Below, in pieces: positions 55,933-64,000 of a DNA stretch of 64,000 nucleotides. The notes under the pieces are model-generated. The model was not told the origin of the DNA, ran no database searches, and was given only the letters and a program-made list of their open reading frames with translations. The DNA comes from Aequorivita xiaoshiensis. GTDB lineage: Bacteria; Bacteroidota; Bacteroidia; Flavobacteriales; Flavobacteriaceae. Made by a program: the position numbers and the translations under genes. Location of the stretch: the NCBI RefSeq assembly GCF_022008395.1, contig NZ_JAIRBB010000011.1, forward strand, positions 1 through 64,000, read 5' to 3'. Positions within the stretch are counted from its first letter, which is position 1, and the number at the start of each line of letters is the position of its first letter.

Positions 55933-57459
55933 CTATACACCCAGTTGCTTTACAAATTCCTCCCATTCCGCAAACTTATCTTCTCCCATCACCTTCTCCA
56001 TTTTAACCTGTCCACCTTTCTTTTTATTCTTGGCACTCCATTCTTGGAAAACCTCTAAACTTACGGTAGAGACTTTTACTCCTTTTAAAGCTTTGGATCT
56101 AGCTACTGCATAATTTTTATTTGCTTCTTTTAAAGCATTATCTAAGGCTTCAGCTAATTTTTTATCGCTAATTTCAGTATCTGTACCCAAATACCAATGA
56201 TGATAAAACTCGTCATCTATCTTAACAGCAGCAAGTGTAAATTCAGGGATTTTTATATCAAATTTCTCTTCCAGTTCACGCATGGCAGCTTCCATTTTAT
56301 TTACAGATAGTTGTGACCCTACCACATTTAAAAAGAATTTGGTGCGACCTGTAATTTTAATTTCAGCTTTTTCTACATCTGTAAAAGCGATGGTATCACC
56401 AATTAAATAACGCCAAGCGCCAGAAACCGTACTTATTATTAAAACATAATCTGTATCAACCTCAACCTCTTCAAGTGTTAATGCAGGAGCATCTTGAGAC
56501 AGTGATCCATCATCATTTATATAATCTGGGTTAAACGGAACAAATTCAAAATAAATACCATTATCTGTAACCAACTTCATTGCGGTTGTTTCGGGTCTAT
56601 TCTGAAAAGCTAAAAACCCTTCTGACGCTAAATAAGTATCAATAATTATAATAGGATGCGCGAGTAACTGATTAAAACTCTTTTCATAGGGTTGAAAAGC
56701 AACCCCTCCGGAAGTATAGGCTTGAAGGTTTGGCCATATTTCGTGTATATTTTTTGCATCGTGATATTCTATCACTTTTTTCATCATTAGTTCCATCCAG
56801 GAAGGAATTCCACTCAATGCCCCTATATCCCACTCCCGTGCGCGTTTCGCTATTGTTTCCACCTTTTCGTCCCAATCTTCCATTTGTGCGATTTCTTCGC
56901 CGGGCTTGTAGTATCCGCGAAACCAAAATGGAATATTACTCGCACTAATCCCGCTAATTTCACCTTCTAAAAACTGGTCTTGTTCTTCAAGGTTTGTACT
57001 ACTACCCAACATCATTATTTCCTTTTCGAAGAAATCTGATTGAACATCAAAATTTGCTAAAGCACCCACTTGTTTAATCCCAGCATTGCGAATGGTCTCA
57101 ACCATTTCATCAGTTACAGGAATTTTTTTTGATGTTTTACCAGTAGTTCCGCTACTTCTCGCAAAATATGTAGGTACACCCGGCCAAGTAATATCCTCAA
57201 GCCCCTCTTGTGTTTTTACCCACCACTTCTCTTCCATTTGGTGATAGTCGAAATAAGGAACTTTGTCAGAAAATTCTTTTTGTATATCCTCAGCCTCTAA
57301 AATTTTAGAAAAACCATAATATTTCCCAAAAGCTGTATCCTTAGCTGTTTCTAGCAAGCTTTTTAAAACTTCCTTTTGAGATTCTACTTGGGATTTTTCA
57401 GAAACTATCGCGTCGCGGAGGTCGATTGCAGTCTTGATTATTGAACCTAATATTGCCAT
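55933..57459 (-). CDS. GH3-family protein (acyl-acid-amido synthetase-like)
   Basis: A 508-residue protein of the GH3 superfamily, known from plants as jasmonate/auxin-amido synthetases, with bacterial members of unknown substrate. The ATP-binding SSGTTGKTSK (102-111) and the adenylate-forming KITGRTKFFLNVVGSQLS segment are present. It is a soluble enzyme. Monocistronic; length matches bacterial GH3 members. Confidence 0.88.
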   Translation of the reverse strand: MAILGSIIKTAIDLRDAIVSEKSQVESQKEVLKSLLETAKDTAFGKYYGFSKILEAEDIQKEFSDKVPYFDYHQMEEKWWVKTQEGLEDITWPGVPTYFARSSGTTGKTSKKIPVTDEMVETIRNAGIKQVGALANFDVQSDFFEKEIMMLGSSTNLEEQDQFLEGEISGISASNIPFWFRGYYKPGEEIAQMEDWDEKVETIAKRAREWDIGALSGIPSWMELMMKKVIEYHDAKNIHEIWPNLQAYTSGGVAFQPYEKSFNQLLAHPIIIIDTYLASEGFLAFQNRPETTAMKLVTDNGIYFEFVPFNPDYINDDGSLSQDAPALTLEEVEVDTDYVLIISTVSGAWRYLIGDTIAFTDVEKAEIKITGRTKFFLNVVGSQLSVNKMEAAMRELEEKFDIKIPEFTLAAVKIDDEFYHHWYLGTDTEISDKKLAEALDNALKEANKNYAVARSKALKGVKVSTVSLEVFQEWSAKNKKKGGQVKMEKVMGEDKFAEWEEFVKQLGV

Positions 57460-57574
57460 ATTTTTAGTTTTTTATGAAACTACAATTTTTAAAATATCTA
57501 CATATAGAAATTAAATCAATTTTAACCTTTTTAATTTGACATTCAGTTATGGTATCTTTACAAAAAATCTATAA

Positions 57575-58480
57575 ATGCATCATCCAGATTCTGTAAGAAT
57601 TAATAAAGCTATAAGCGATAGTGGTTTCTGCTCACGTCGTGAAGCTGACGCCTTAATCGAAAAAGGGCGCGTAACAATAAATGGCGTAAAAAGTACACTT
57701 GGCGATAGAGTTATGCCTAATGATGAAGTACGTGTTGACGGGAAATTAATTAAGGAGAACGAGAATCTAGTTTATATAATGCTCAACAAACCTGTTGGAA
57801 TCACTTGCACCACAGATACTCGTTATGAAGATAATGTTATAGATTTTGTGAAACATCCTGAACGAATTTTTCCGGTAGGAAGATTAGACAAACCTAGTGA
57901 AGGCTTACTTTTACTAACTAATGAAGGAGATATTGTAAATAAAATTTTACGTGCAGGAAACAAACACGAAAAAGAATATATTGTTAAAGTCGACAGACCT
58001 GTTACAGATGAATTTATAAAAAGAATGGGGTCTGGAATTCCTATTCTTGATACTGTTACAAAGCGCTGTAGAGTTGAAAGAGTTAGCCGATTTGAATTCA
58101 AAATATTCTTAGTTCAAGGTTTGAATAGACAGATTCGCAGAATGTGTGAATACCTTGGCTATGAAGTTGTAGCACTACAACGAATAAGAATTATGAATTT
58201 GGAATTAGGCGACTTACCCATTGGTGAATGGCGTGATCTAACTGAAGAAGAATTAAAAACTTTAAAAGATTCTGTTAAAGATAGCGATGGACAGCCTAAA
58301 CCGCATCCTAAAGCCGACTTTGATGAAAAAAGGGCCTTAAAGCCCACAAGACGTCGTGCAATAGACAATAAAAAAGGTAAACCTCTTAGAAAGGACAAGC
58401 CACAAGCAAGAAAAAATGGCGGTGAAAAAAGAGGTAATTCCAATATTAAAAGTACAGGAGGAAAGCGAAGACGAGGTTAA
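57575..58480 (+). CDS. rluF: 23S rRNA pseudouridine synthase RluF-type
   Basis: A 301-residue RsuA/RluF-family enzyme. An S4 RNA-binding domain (about 8-60), then the catalytic Asp105 in [19 protein letters not shown], then [10 protein letters not shown], characteristic of RluF. The C-terminal 55 residues are basic ([19 protein letters not shown]) and probably disordered, as in RluF. RluB is the main alternative. A terminator follows. Confidence 0.88.
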   Translation: MHHPDSVRINKAISDSGFCSRREADALIEKGRVTINGVKSTLGDRVMPNDEVRVDGKLIKENENLVYIMLNKPVGITCTTDTRYEDNVIDFVKHPERIFPVGRLDKPSEGLLLLTNEGDIVNKILRAGNKHEKEYIVKVDRPVTDEFIKRMGSGIPILDTVTKRCRVERVSRFEFKIFLVQGLNRQIRRMCEYLGYEVVALQRIRIMNLELGDLPIGEWRDLTEEELKTLKDSVKDSDGQPKPHPKADFDEKRALKPTRRRAIDNKKGKPLRKDKPQARKNGGEKRGNSNIKSTGGKRRRG

Positions 58481-58498
58481 CTAAAAAGCATAAAAAAA

Positions 58499-58526
58499 AC
58501 CGCGTACCGATTGAGTAGCACGCGGT
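58499..58526 (+). terminator. Terminator of rluF
   Basis: ACCGCGT / ACGCGGT stem, followed by CATTTTA; A-run upstream makes it possibly bidirectional with the convergent hsp20. Confidence 0.6.
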
Positions 58527-58558
58527 CATTTTAACTAACTAACCAAATTAAATTTCAA

Positions 58559-58999
58559 TTATGAAATCTCAACCATTCTCTTTAAAACTTTCTTTTCTTC
58601 CATTTTAGGCAAAGTAACTTTTAATACTCCATCTTCATAGTTTGCCAAAATATCTTCAACATTTACATTTTCAGGTAGTTTAAATGACTTTTCAAAACTT
58701 CCAAAATTGAATTCTCTTCTTTTATATTGAGCTGCATTATCATTTTTCTGCTCTTCTTCCTGAGATTCCTTAACTTCATAAGCTATTTTCAAGGTATCTT
58801 CCTCAACTTCAATACTAAAGTTTTCTTTTTGCAAACCTGGCGCAGCCAATTCGACTACAAAATTCGATAAATTTTCGATAATATTTACCGCTGGATTACT
58901 AAAAGTTTCATAATTATTTAATCTATCAAGACGGTTTTCTAAGAATATATTATCTAATAAACTAGGCAACCACATATTATTGTTATTAACTGTTTTCAT
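58559..58999 (-). CDS. Hsp20/alpha-crystallin family small heat-shock protein
   Basis: A 146-residue chaperone that holds unfolded proteins. The alpha-crystallin domain (about 40-135) has PAVNIIENLSNFVVELAAPG, LQKENFSIEVEEDTLKIAYE, FNFGSFEKSFKLPENVN and the end DGVLKVTLPKMEEKK. The C-terminal IxI-like tail is short. Convergent with rluF. Confidence 0.93.
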   Translation of the reverse strand: MKTVNNNNMWLPSLLDNIFLENRLDRLNNYETFSNPAVNIIENLSNFVVELAAPGLQKENFSIEVEEDTLKIAYEVKESQEEEQKNDNAAQYKRREFNFGSFEKSFKLPENVNVEDILANYEDGVLKVTLPKMEEKKVLKRMVEIS

Positions 59000-59130
59000 A
59001 GTGTTATATTGTTTTATTTTTTACTAATTTCAATTACAATTAGACAATAACAATTCCATTTACAAAAACCAGACAATTTGGCTCGTTTTAAAGTAATACA
59101 ACTGTCTTTTTGTCATTTAAAACTATAATA

Positions 59131-60423
59131 ATGAAGTACTTCATTAACCGACTGTCAACTTTCTTTAATATGCTAGAGGGTAAAATTGCTTTCTACCCTA
59201 GTATTTTTGCTTTAGGAGGATTTTTTTTAGCACTTAGCATGATATTTATTGAGCAACAAGGAGTTTCTCAAAAAGTGCTTAAGATATTTCCGATGTTGAT
59301 GGTAGAGGATGGAGATACCGCTCTTAATGTTCTAAGCACTTGTATTGGCGGCTTGATAGCCATGATGACTTTTAGTTTTTCTATGGTTATGCTTTTATTG
59401 AGCCAAGCATCAAGCAATTTCTCCCCTCGCCTACTTCCAGGTTTAATTTCAAACAAAACCCATCAAGTTATTTTGGGAGTCTTTTTGGCTTCTATTATAT
59501 ACTGCATTTTCACATTATTTTCCATAGACCCTAGTGAAGACAAATACACCTTGCCTGGAATATCAATTCTAATAGGCGTAATGTTTACGGTACTGTGTTT
59601 ATTTTCATTTATATTTTTCATTCATAATATTTCCCAAAGCATTCAGATAAATAATATTATGGACGGGATTTATAATACAGCCACAAGGCGTTTAGAAGAA
59701 ATTATTGAAAAGGAAGAAGATTCTTCTAAAATGCTTCCGCAAATATTTCCCGACACTTCCGATTGGCACACTTACAGTTGTTCTAAAAGTGGGTATTTCC
59801 AAAATATTTCAATTAAAAACATGAATGCATTATGCTTAGAACACGATATTAGAATCTACATAACCGTTCCTAAGGGTTTGTTTGTATTGAAAAACAACTC
59901 AATGTTAAAGGTCAACAAACCAATTGACGATAAATTAGTGGAAGAAATATTCTCGAACATCAACTTTGCTAGAGGAGAATACATTCAAGACAATTACACC
60001 CTTGCCTTTAAGCAAATTACCGAAATTGCGGTAAAAGCTATGTCACCAGGAATCAACGACCCAGGAACCGCTATAAACGCCATAGACTACCTAACAGAGC
60101 TCTTCGCCCTTCGTTTAAGAAAAAATGATAACGGTGTAATTATTATAGATGGAAAAATGAATTTAAAAATAGCTATAATTCATTTTGAAGAGCTATTGTA
60201 TAATGTAATGGCTTCGCTAAGAGCTTATTGTAAGCACGACCCCATTGTGATCCAAAAATTAATAACCATGCTGACCTATTTAGATAAACAATCTATTAGA
60301 AACAAGGACTACAACATTGTTGTAAAAAATGAATTAAAAGCCTTGGTTGATGATATGGATTTTAGTTCTGAAAAAGATAAGAACAAGATGGTTTCGTTAG
60401 CTAATCTTGATTTAAAACCATAA
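59131..60423 (+). CDS. DUF2254 family membrane protein
   Basis: A 430-residue protein with four hydrophobic segments (about 20-45, 68-95, 110-135, 150-175) and a long cytoplasmic C-terminal half. DUF2254 marks include FSFSMVMLLLSQASSNFSPRLLP and AVKAMSPGINDPGTAINAIDYL. The start is ATG 59131, not the TTG 59110. Function unknown. Confidence 0.9.
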   Translation: MKYFINRLSTFFNMLEGKIAFYPSIFALGGFFLALSMIFIEQQGVSQKVLKIFPMLMVEDGDTALNVLSTCIGGLIAMMTFSFSMVMLLLSQASSNFSPRLLPGLISNKTHQVILGVFLASIIYCIFTLFSIDPSEDKYTLPGISILIGVMFTVLCLFSFIFFIHNISQSIQINNIMDGIYNTATRRLEEIIEKEEDSSKMLPQIFPDTSDWHTYSCSKSGYFQNISIKNMNALCLEHDIRIYITVPKGLFVLKNNSMLKVNKPIDDKLVEEIFSNINFARGEYIQDNYTLAFKQITEIAVKAMSPGINDPGTAINAIDYLTELFALRLRKNDNGVIIIDGKMNLKIAIIHFEELLYNVMASLRAYCKHDPIVIQKLITMLTYLDKQSIRNKDYNIVVKNELKALVDDMDFSSEKDKNKMVSLANLDLKP

Positions 60424-60458
60424 AAAAACCTTCCATCTGTTAAGATGAAAGGTTTTAT
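60424..60458. terminator. Terminator between DUF2254 gene and sucC
   Basis: AAACCTTCCATCT / AGATGAAAGGTTT stem with one bulge, A/T runs on both sides; suits both convergent genes. Confidence 0.75.
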
Positions 60459-60482
60459 ATAACTAAAGATTAGGCAAATAAA

Positions 60483-61673
60483 TTAAGACAATACTTCTTT
60501 AACTTTATCTGCAGCTTCTTGGAATTCAATAGCACTCTGAACATCTAAACCACTATTGTCTATTAATTCTTTTGCGATATCGGCGTTTGTTCCTTGTAGA
60601 CGAACAATAATTGGCACATTAATAGTTCCCATATTATTATATGCATCAACAATACCTTGGGCTACACGGTCGCAACGAACGATACCACCAAATATATTTA
60701 CTAAGATTGCTTTTACGTTTGGGTCTTTCAAAATTAATTTGAATGCTGCCTCAACGCGCTCTGCATTTGCAGTACCTCCAACATCTAAAAAGTTAGCAGG
60801 CTCACCACCAGCTTGTTTAATCAAGTCCATAGTGGCCATTGCAAGTCCAGCACCATTAACCATACACCCAACATTACCATCAAGATCAACGTAGTTAAGA
60901 CCCTTTTCTTGAGCTTCAACCTCCACTGGGTTTTCTTCACGCTTATCGCGCATTTCCATATAATCTTTATGACGATACATTGCGTTATCATCAAGACTTA
61001 CCTTAGCATCTACAGCGATAATTTTATCATCACTGGTTTTTAGTACTGGATTAATTTCAAATAGCGATGAATCTGATTCGTTATAAGCTTTGTAAAGTGC
61101 AGAAACAAATTTTGTCATTTCCTTAAAAGCTTTTCCACTCAAGCCTAAATTAAAAGCAATTCTTCTTGCCTGGAATCCTAAAAGACCAACAGCAGGATCA
61201 ATTTCTTCAGTAAAGATTAAATGTGGAGTTTCTTCAGCTACAGTTTCAATATCCATCCCACCTTCTGTAGAATACATAATCATATTTCTACCTGTAGAAC
61301 GATTTAAAAGAACACTCATATAGTATTCTTCGGGCTCACTATCTCCAGGGTAATAAACATCTTCAGCAATTAAAACTTGGTGTACTTTTTTTCCTTCTGC
61401 AGAAGTTTGAGGAGTGATAAGGTTCATTCCTATTATATTTCCAGCAATTTCTTCAACCTCTTGAAGGTTCTTTGCAAGTTTTACTCCGCCACCTTTTCCA
61501 CGGCCACCAGCATGAACCTGAGCTTTAATTACATGCCAGCTAGTTCCAGTGTCTTCGGTAAGTTTTTTTGCAGCTGCAACAGCTTCTGCTGGAGTAGTTG
61601 CTACGATTCCGCGTTGTATTTCAACGCCAAAACTGTTTAGTATTTCTTTTCCTTGGTATTCGTGTAAGTTCAT
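60483..61673 (-). CDS. sucC: Succinate-CoA ligase (ADP-forming) subunit beta
   Basis: A 396-residue ATP-grasp subunit, citric-acid-cycle. Starts MNLHEYQGKEILNSFGV; KAQVHAGGRGKGGGVKLAKN binds nucleotide; DLDGNVGCMVNGAGLAMATMD and LVNIFGGIVRCDRVAQGI are C-terminal CoA/ligase-domain marks. The alpha subunit gene sucD is not adjacent. Full length. Confidence 0.97.
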   Translation of the reverse strand: MNLHEYQGKEILNSFGVEIQRGIVATTPAEAVAAAKKLTEDTGTSWHVIKAQVHAGGRGKGGGVKLAKNLQEVEEIAGNIIGMNLITPQTSAEGKKVHQVLIAEDVYYPGDSEPEEYYMSVLLNRSTGRNMIMYSTEGGMDIETVAEETPHLIFTEEIDPAVGLLGFQARRIAFNLGLSGKAFKEMTKFVSALYKAYNESDSSLFEINPVLKTSDDKIIAVDAKVSLDDNAMYRHKDYMEMRDKREENPVEVEAQEKGLNYVDLDGNVGCMVNGAGLAMATMDLIKQAGGEPANFLDVGGTANAERVEAAFKLILKDPNVKAILVNIFGGIVRCDRVAQGIVDAYNNMGTINVPIIVRLQGTNADIAKELIDNSGLDVQSAIEFQEAADKVKEVLS

Positions 61674-61726
61674 AGTTGCGATTTTGTTCCTACTGCATTT
61701 TATCAGCAGGCTTGATTTATGGTTTG

Positions 61727-61734
61727 CAAAAATA
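61727..61734 (-). promoter_or_regulatory. -7 box of sucC
   Basis: Minus-strand TATTTTTG fits TAnnTTTG; the ATG is 53 bp downstream. The rest of the 61735-61979 intergenic stretch is AT-rich and shows nothing else. Confidence 0.5.
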
Positions 61735-61979
61735 ACAAATGTAACAAGAATGCCCTAATGTTTTTTAAGGCTTTCCTTCTCGATGTAAAATTAAATTGAA
61801 AATTAATACTTTTCAAATATTTAGTATCAGTTACAAACAATCCATATTTATAACACTTCAGAAAGCAATTTATTGAAAAATAGCCTCAAATAATGAAAGA
61901 TAAATAATTTTTACAATTGAAAAGTTTATAGTTTTTAAAAAAAATAGTTAAAAACTCCGCAAATTGTAATTAATAAATC

Positions 61980-61987
61980 TATATTTG
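61980..61987 (+). promoter_or_regulatory. -7 box of the cold-shock gene
   Basis: TATATTTG fits TAnnTTTG, 31 bp before the ATG. The leader is short and AT-rich, so no long cold-shock thermosensor 5-prime UTR is evident. Confidence 0.55.
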
Positions 61988-62018
61988 CATCTTATATTAA
62001 TTATTTTATTTAAATACA

Positions 62019-62210
62019 ATGAACAAAGGAACAGTAAAATTCTTCAACGACACCAAAGGTTTCGGTTTTATCACTGAAGAAGGAAACAACAAAGAACATT
62101 TTGTACACGTTACAGGACTTATCGACGAGATTCGCGAAGGTGACGAAGTAGAATTTGATCTTCAAGAAGGAAGAAAAGGATTAAATGCGGTTAACGTAAA
62201 AGTACTATAA
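62019..62210 (+). CDS. Cold-shock protein CspA family
   Basis: A 63-residue single OB-fold RNA chaperone. RNP1 KGFGFI (13-18) and RNP2 HFVHV (27-31) are intact; compared with typical CspA it has the short Bacteroidota ending. Binds single-stranded nucleic acid and melts mRNA structure. A terminator follows at once. Confidence 0.95.
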   Translation: MNKGTVKFFNDTKGFGFITEEGNNKEHFVHVTGLIDEIREGDEVEFDLQEGRKGLNAVNVKVL

Positions 62211-62234
62211 TATAGTTATCACTTTTTAAGACAA

Positions 62235-62264
62235 TAAACCTCGCTTTTAGCGGGGTTTTTTTTT
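62235..62264 (+). terminator. Rho-independent terminator of the cold-shock gene
   Basis: AAACCTCGC / GCGGGGTTT stem then a long T-run. Confidence 0.88.
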
Positions 62265-62370
62265 GCTCAAAACTTTCCTACTTTAATTTAGAGTGAAATA
62301 AACAGTGTCAATTGCTAAATAAATTTTTATTTATTGTAATTTTAAGATTCCATTAAATTTCAATTATAAT

Positions 62371-64000
62371 ATGAAAAACACTACCCTATTTTTACTAGCA
62401 CTGTGTTTGCTGACTTTTCAGCTCAATGCACAAGACACAAATCGAGAAAAAGAAAGGAGAGAGGCAAAAATTTTAAATGAGCCATCCTCTATTTCTTTAG
62501 AAGAACTCATCAAACAAAAAAATGACACCTATGTAATCACTAAACAACATGTAAGTAGTATTAGCGGTGTTCATCACATCTATTTACGTCAAGCCATAAA
62601 CGGAATAGAAGTTTACGGTACAGAATCTAGCATTCACATTGACAAGAACGGAAAGGTATTAGTAGCTCACAACAAATTTTTAGCAGATATTCAAGCTACT
62701 TTAAAAAGTAATGCTCAAGGAATTTCTGCAAAACAAGCAATTACTTCTGTAGCTAGACAAATGAACTACAAAATTGGCAATCTTCAAGAAGTAAAAAGCA
62801 TCGGCGGTAAAAATAAGGCTGCAGTTTTTAATAAAGCAGATATTTCTTCAGAAGACATTCCTGTTAAACTAATGTATTATTACAGACAAGGGATAGGTAC
62901 TCAACTAGTTTGGGAGCTTTCTGTATCTGAAACAACGTCACCAGACTGGTGGAACTTCCGCGTTGATGCGTCAACCGGAAATATTATTGACAAAGACAAT
63001 TGGACCTTATACTGTAATATATTAGGAGATCACGAAAACCACATTCACGCTGCTGAAACCTCAGCACCTTTTGTTGGGCCGATGAATGAGCCTTATAATT
63101 ACAACAATACAAATTCTTCGACAACTACATTGGCTCCAGCAGCAAGCTATAGAGTATTTGCTATGCCGGTAGAAAGTCCAAATCACGGAACCCGAACTTT
63201 AGTAACAAACCCAGAAAACCTAACTGCATCCCCTTACGGATGGCATGACATTAGCGGTAATAACACTGCTGATTACACCAATTCACGCGGAAATAATGTT
63301 GATGCATATGACGATGACAATGCAAACAACCAACCAGACAATAAATACGCGTTTAGCCCGGGCGGTAATTTAATTTTTGATTTCCCATTAAATACCAACT
63401 ACAGTAATAGTGACCAATCGGAGAGCGCTGCAATTACAAACCTTTTTTACTGGAATAATATTATCCACGACGTAACTTATCAATATGGTTTTGATGAAGC
63501 TAGTGGAAATTTCCAACACAATAATTATGGAAAAGGTGGCTTAGGCAATGACCGAGTTAATGCAGAAGCGCAAGATGGCTCGGGAACATGTAATGCAAAC
63601 TTCGCGACTCCCCCAGACGGAAACAGACCTCGTATGCAGATGTATGTTTGTGATAACAGAGATGGGGATTTAGATAATATGGTAATTGTTCATGAATATG
63701 GGCATGGTATTTCTAATAGATTAAGCACTTTAGGCGGACAAGAACAAATGGGTGAAGGATGGAGTGACTATTATGGGTTAATGCTTACTATGCAAAGCGG
63801 AGATTCTGGAACCGACTCTAGAGGTGTTGGAACTTGGTTAATGGGAGAAGGTCCTAATGGTCCAGGAATTAGAACTCATCCTTACAGTACAAATTTTGCA
63901 ATTAACCCTCACACATATGATGATATAAAATCAGAAGTTGCACCACATGGAGTAGGCTCTGTTTGGACCGCAATGCTTTGGGAAATGACGTGGGAGCTAA
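62371..64000 (+). CDS. Secreted M36 (fungalysin-type) metallopeptidase, 3-prime end outside window
   Basis: A frame from ATG 62371 stays open for at least 543 codons to the window edge. Signal peptide (MKKTTLF-like: MKNTTLFLLALCLLTFQLNA) is followed by an FTP-type propeptide (residues about 45-190; YLRQAINGIEVYGTESS) and the M36 catalytic domain with HEYGHGISNRL (zinc ligands His441, His445) and the third ligand Glu462 in MGEGWSDYYGLM. Such Bacteroidota proteins usually carry C-terminal beta-sandwich and sorting domains, which would lie beyond 64000. Confidence 0.93.
   Translation, partial: MKNTTLFLLALCLLTFQLNAQDTNREKERREAKILNEPSSISLEELIKQKNDTYVITKQHVSSISGVHHIYLRQAINGIEVYGTESSIHIDKNGKVLVAHNKFLADIQATLKSNAQGISAKQAITSVARQMNYKIGNLQEVKSIGGKNKAAVFNKADISSEDIPVKLMYYYRQGIGTQLVWELSVSETTSPDWWNFRVDASTGNIIDKDNWTLYCNILGDHENHIHAAETSAPFVGPMNEPYNYNNTNSSTTTLAPAASYRVFAMPVESPNHGTRTLVTNPENLTASPYGWHDISGNNTADYTNSRGNNVDAYDDDNANNQPDNKYAFSPGGNLIFDFPLNTNYSNSDQSESAAITNLFYWNNIIHDVTYQYGFDEASGNFQHNNYGKGGLGNDRVNAEAQDGSGTCNANFATPPDGNRPRMQMYVCDNRDGDLDNMVIVHEYGHGISNRLSTLGGQEQMGEGWSDYYGLMLTMQSGDSGTDSRGVGTWLMGEGPNGPGIRTHPYSTNFAINPHTYDDIKSEVAPHGVGSVWTAMLWEMTWEL

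Overview
The window looks like a chromosomal segment of a low-GC member of the Flavobacteriaceae (phylum Bacteroidota). The evidence is: Bacteroidota-type promoters (TAnnTTTG -7 boxes, a few with a TTTG/ATTG -33 box), no recognisable Shine-Dalgarno sites, many short lipoproteins, and family markers such as DUF3276, DUF6503, DUF1573, the LysM/periplasmic-binding fusion lipoprotein and the cyclophilin-FKBP fusion. No rRNA, tRNA, CRISPR array or complete IS element was found.

Left end (1-4077) is an accessory island on the minus strand. It holds a truncated Rhs/YD-repeat protein whose GC-rich core is fused to an AT-rich toxin-like tip, two further toxin-tip fragments, three candidate immunity genes (two lipoproteins and a two-helix membrane protein) and at least four copies of a roughly 0.3-kb repeated element. 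Each element carries GC-rich hairpins at its ends in inverted orientation. Inside is a degenerate copy of the N-terminus of a REP-associated tyrosine transposase (RAYT), interrupted at the same codon junction by a 20-bp palindrome. The elements bracket the toxin/immunity blocks. This is the most novel part of the window.

4078-29861 is core chromosome: a LysE-type exporter, pyrD, pepT, a 4 x 37-bp tandem repeat, DUF445, yajC with a DUF1573 lipoprotein, nusB, leucine dehydrogenase, an ABC exporter, DUF3276, a SulP transporter, a DUF6265 gene broken by one in-frame stop, csaA, a thioredoxin-like protein, an SDR, the immunophilin fusion, a two-gene ABC transporter, lemA with DUF2207, an AlkB-like oxygenase, a large M14 carboxypeptidase and a MORN-type protein.

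30001-41354 is a long minus-strand run: yidC, pyrG, a spermidine-synthase-like methyltransferase, DUF3820/DUF922, an OsmC protein overlapping a four-LysM lipoprotein, guaA and an S9 peptidase. rimO follows on the plus strand. 42952-49128 holds lipoproteins, a beta-helix protein and a LytS/LytTR-type two-component pair. Between the kinase and the next plus-strand gene is a promoter, a long hairpin and a terminator with no reading frame, a candidate small RNA.

49559-64000 contains a small membrane protein, a glycosyltransferase, a SanA-like protein, a Qnr-like pentapeptide protein, uvrB, a small metalloprotease-like protein, a GH3-family protein, rluF, an Hsp20, a DUF2254 membrane protein, sucC, a cold-shock protein and an M36 fungalysin-type secreted protease that runs off the right edge.
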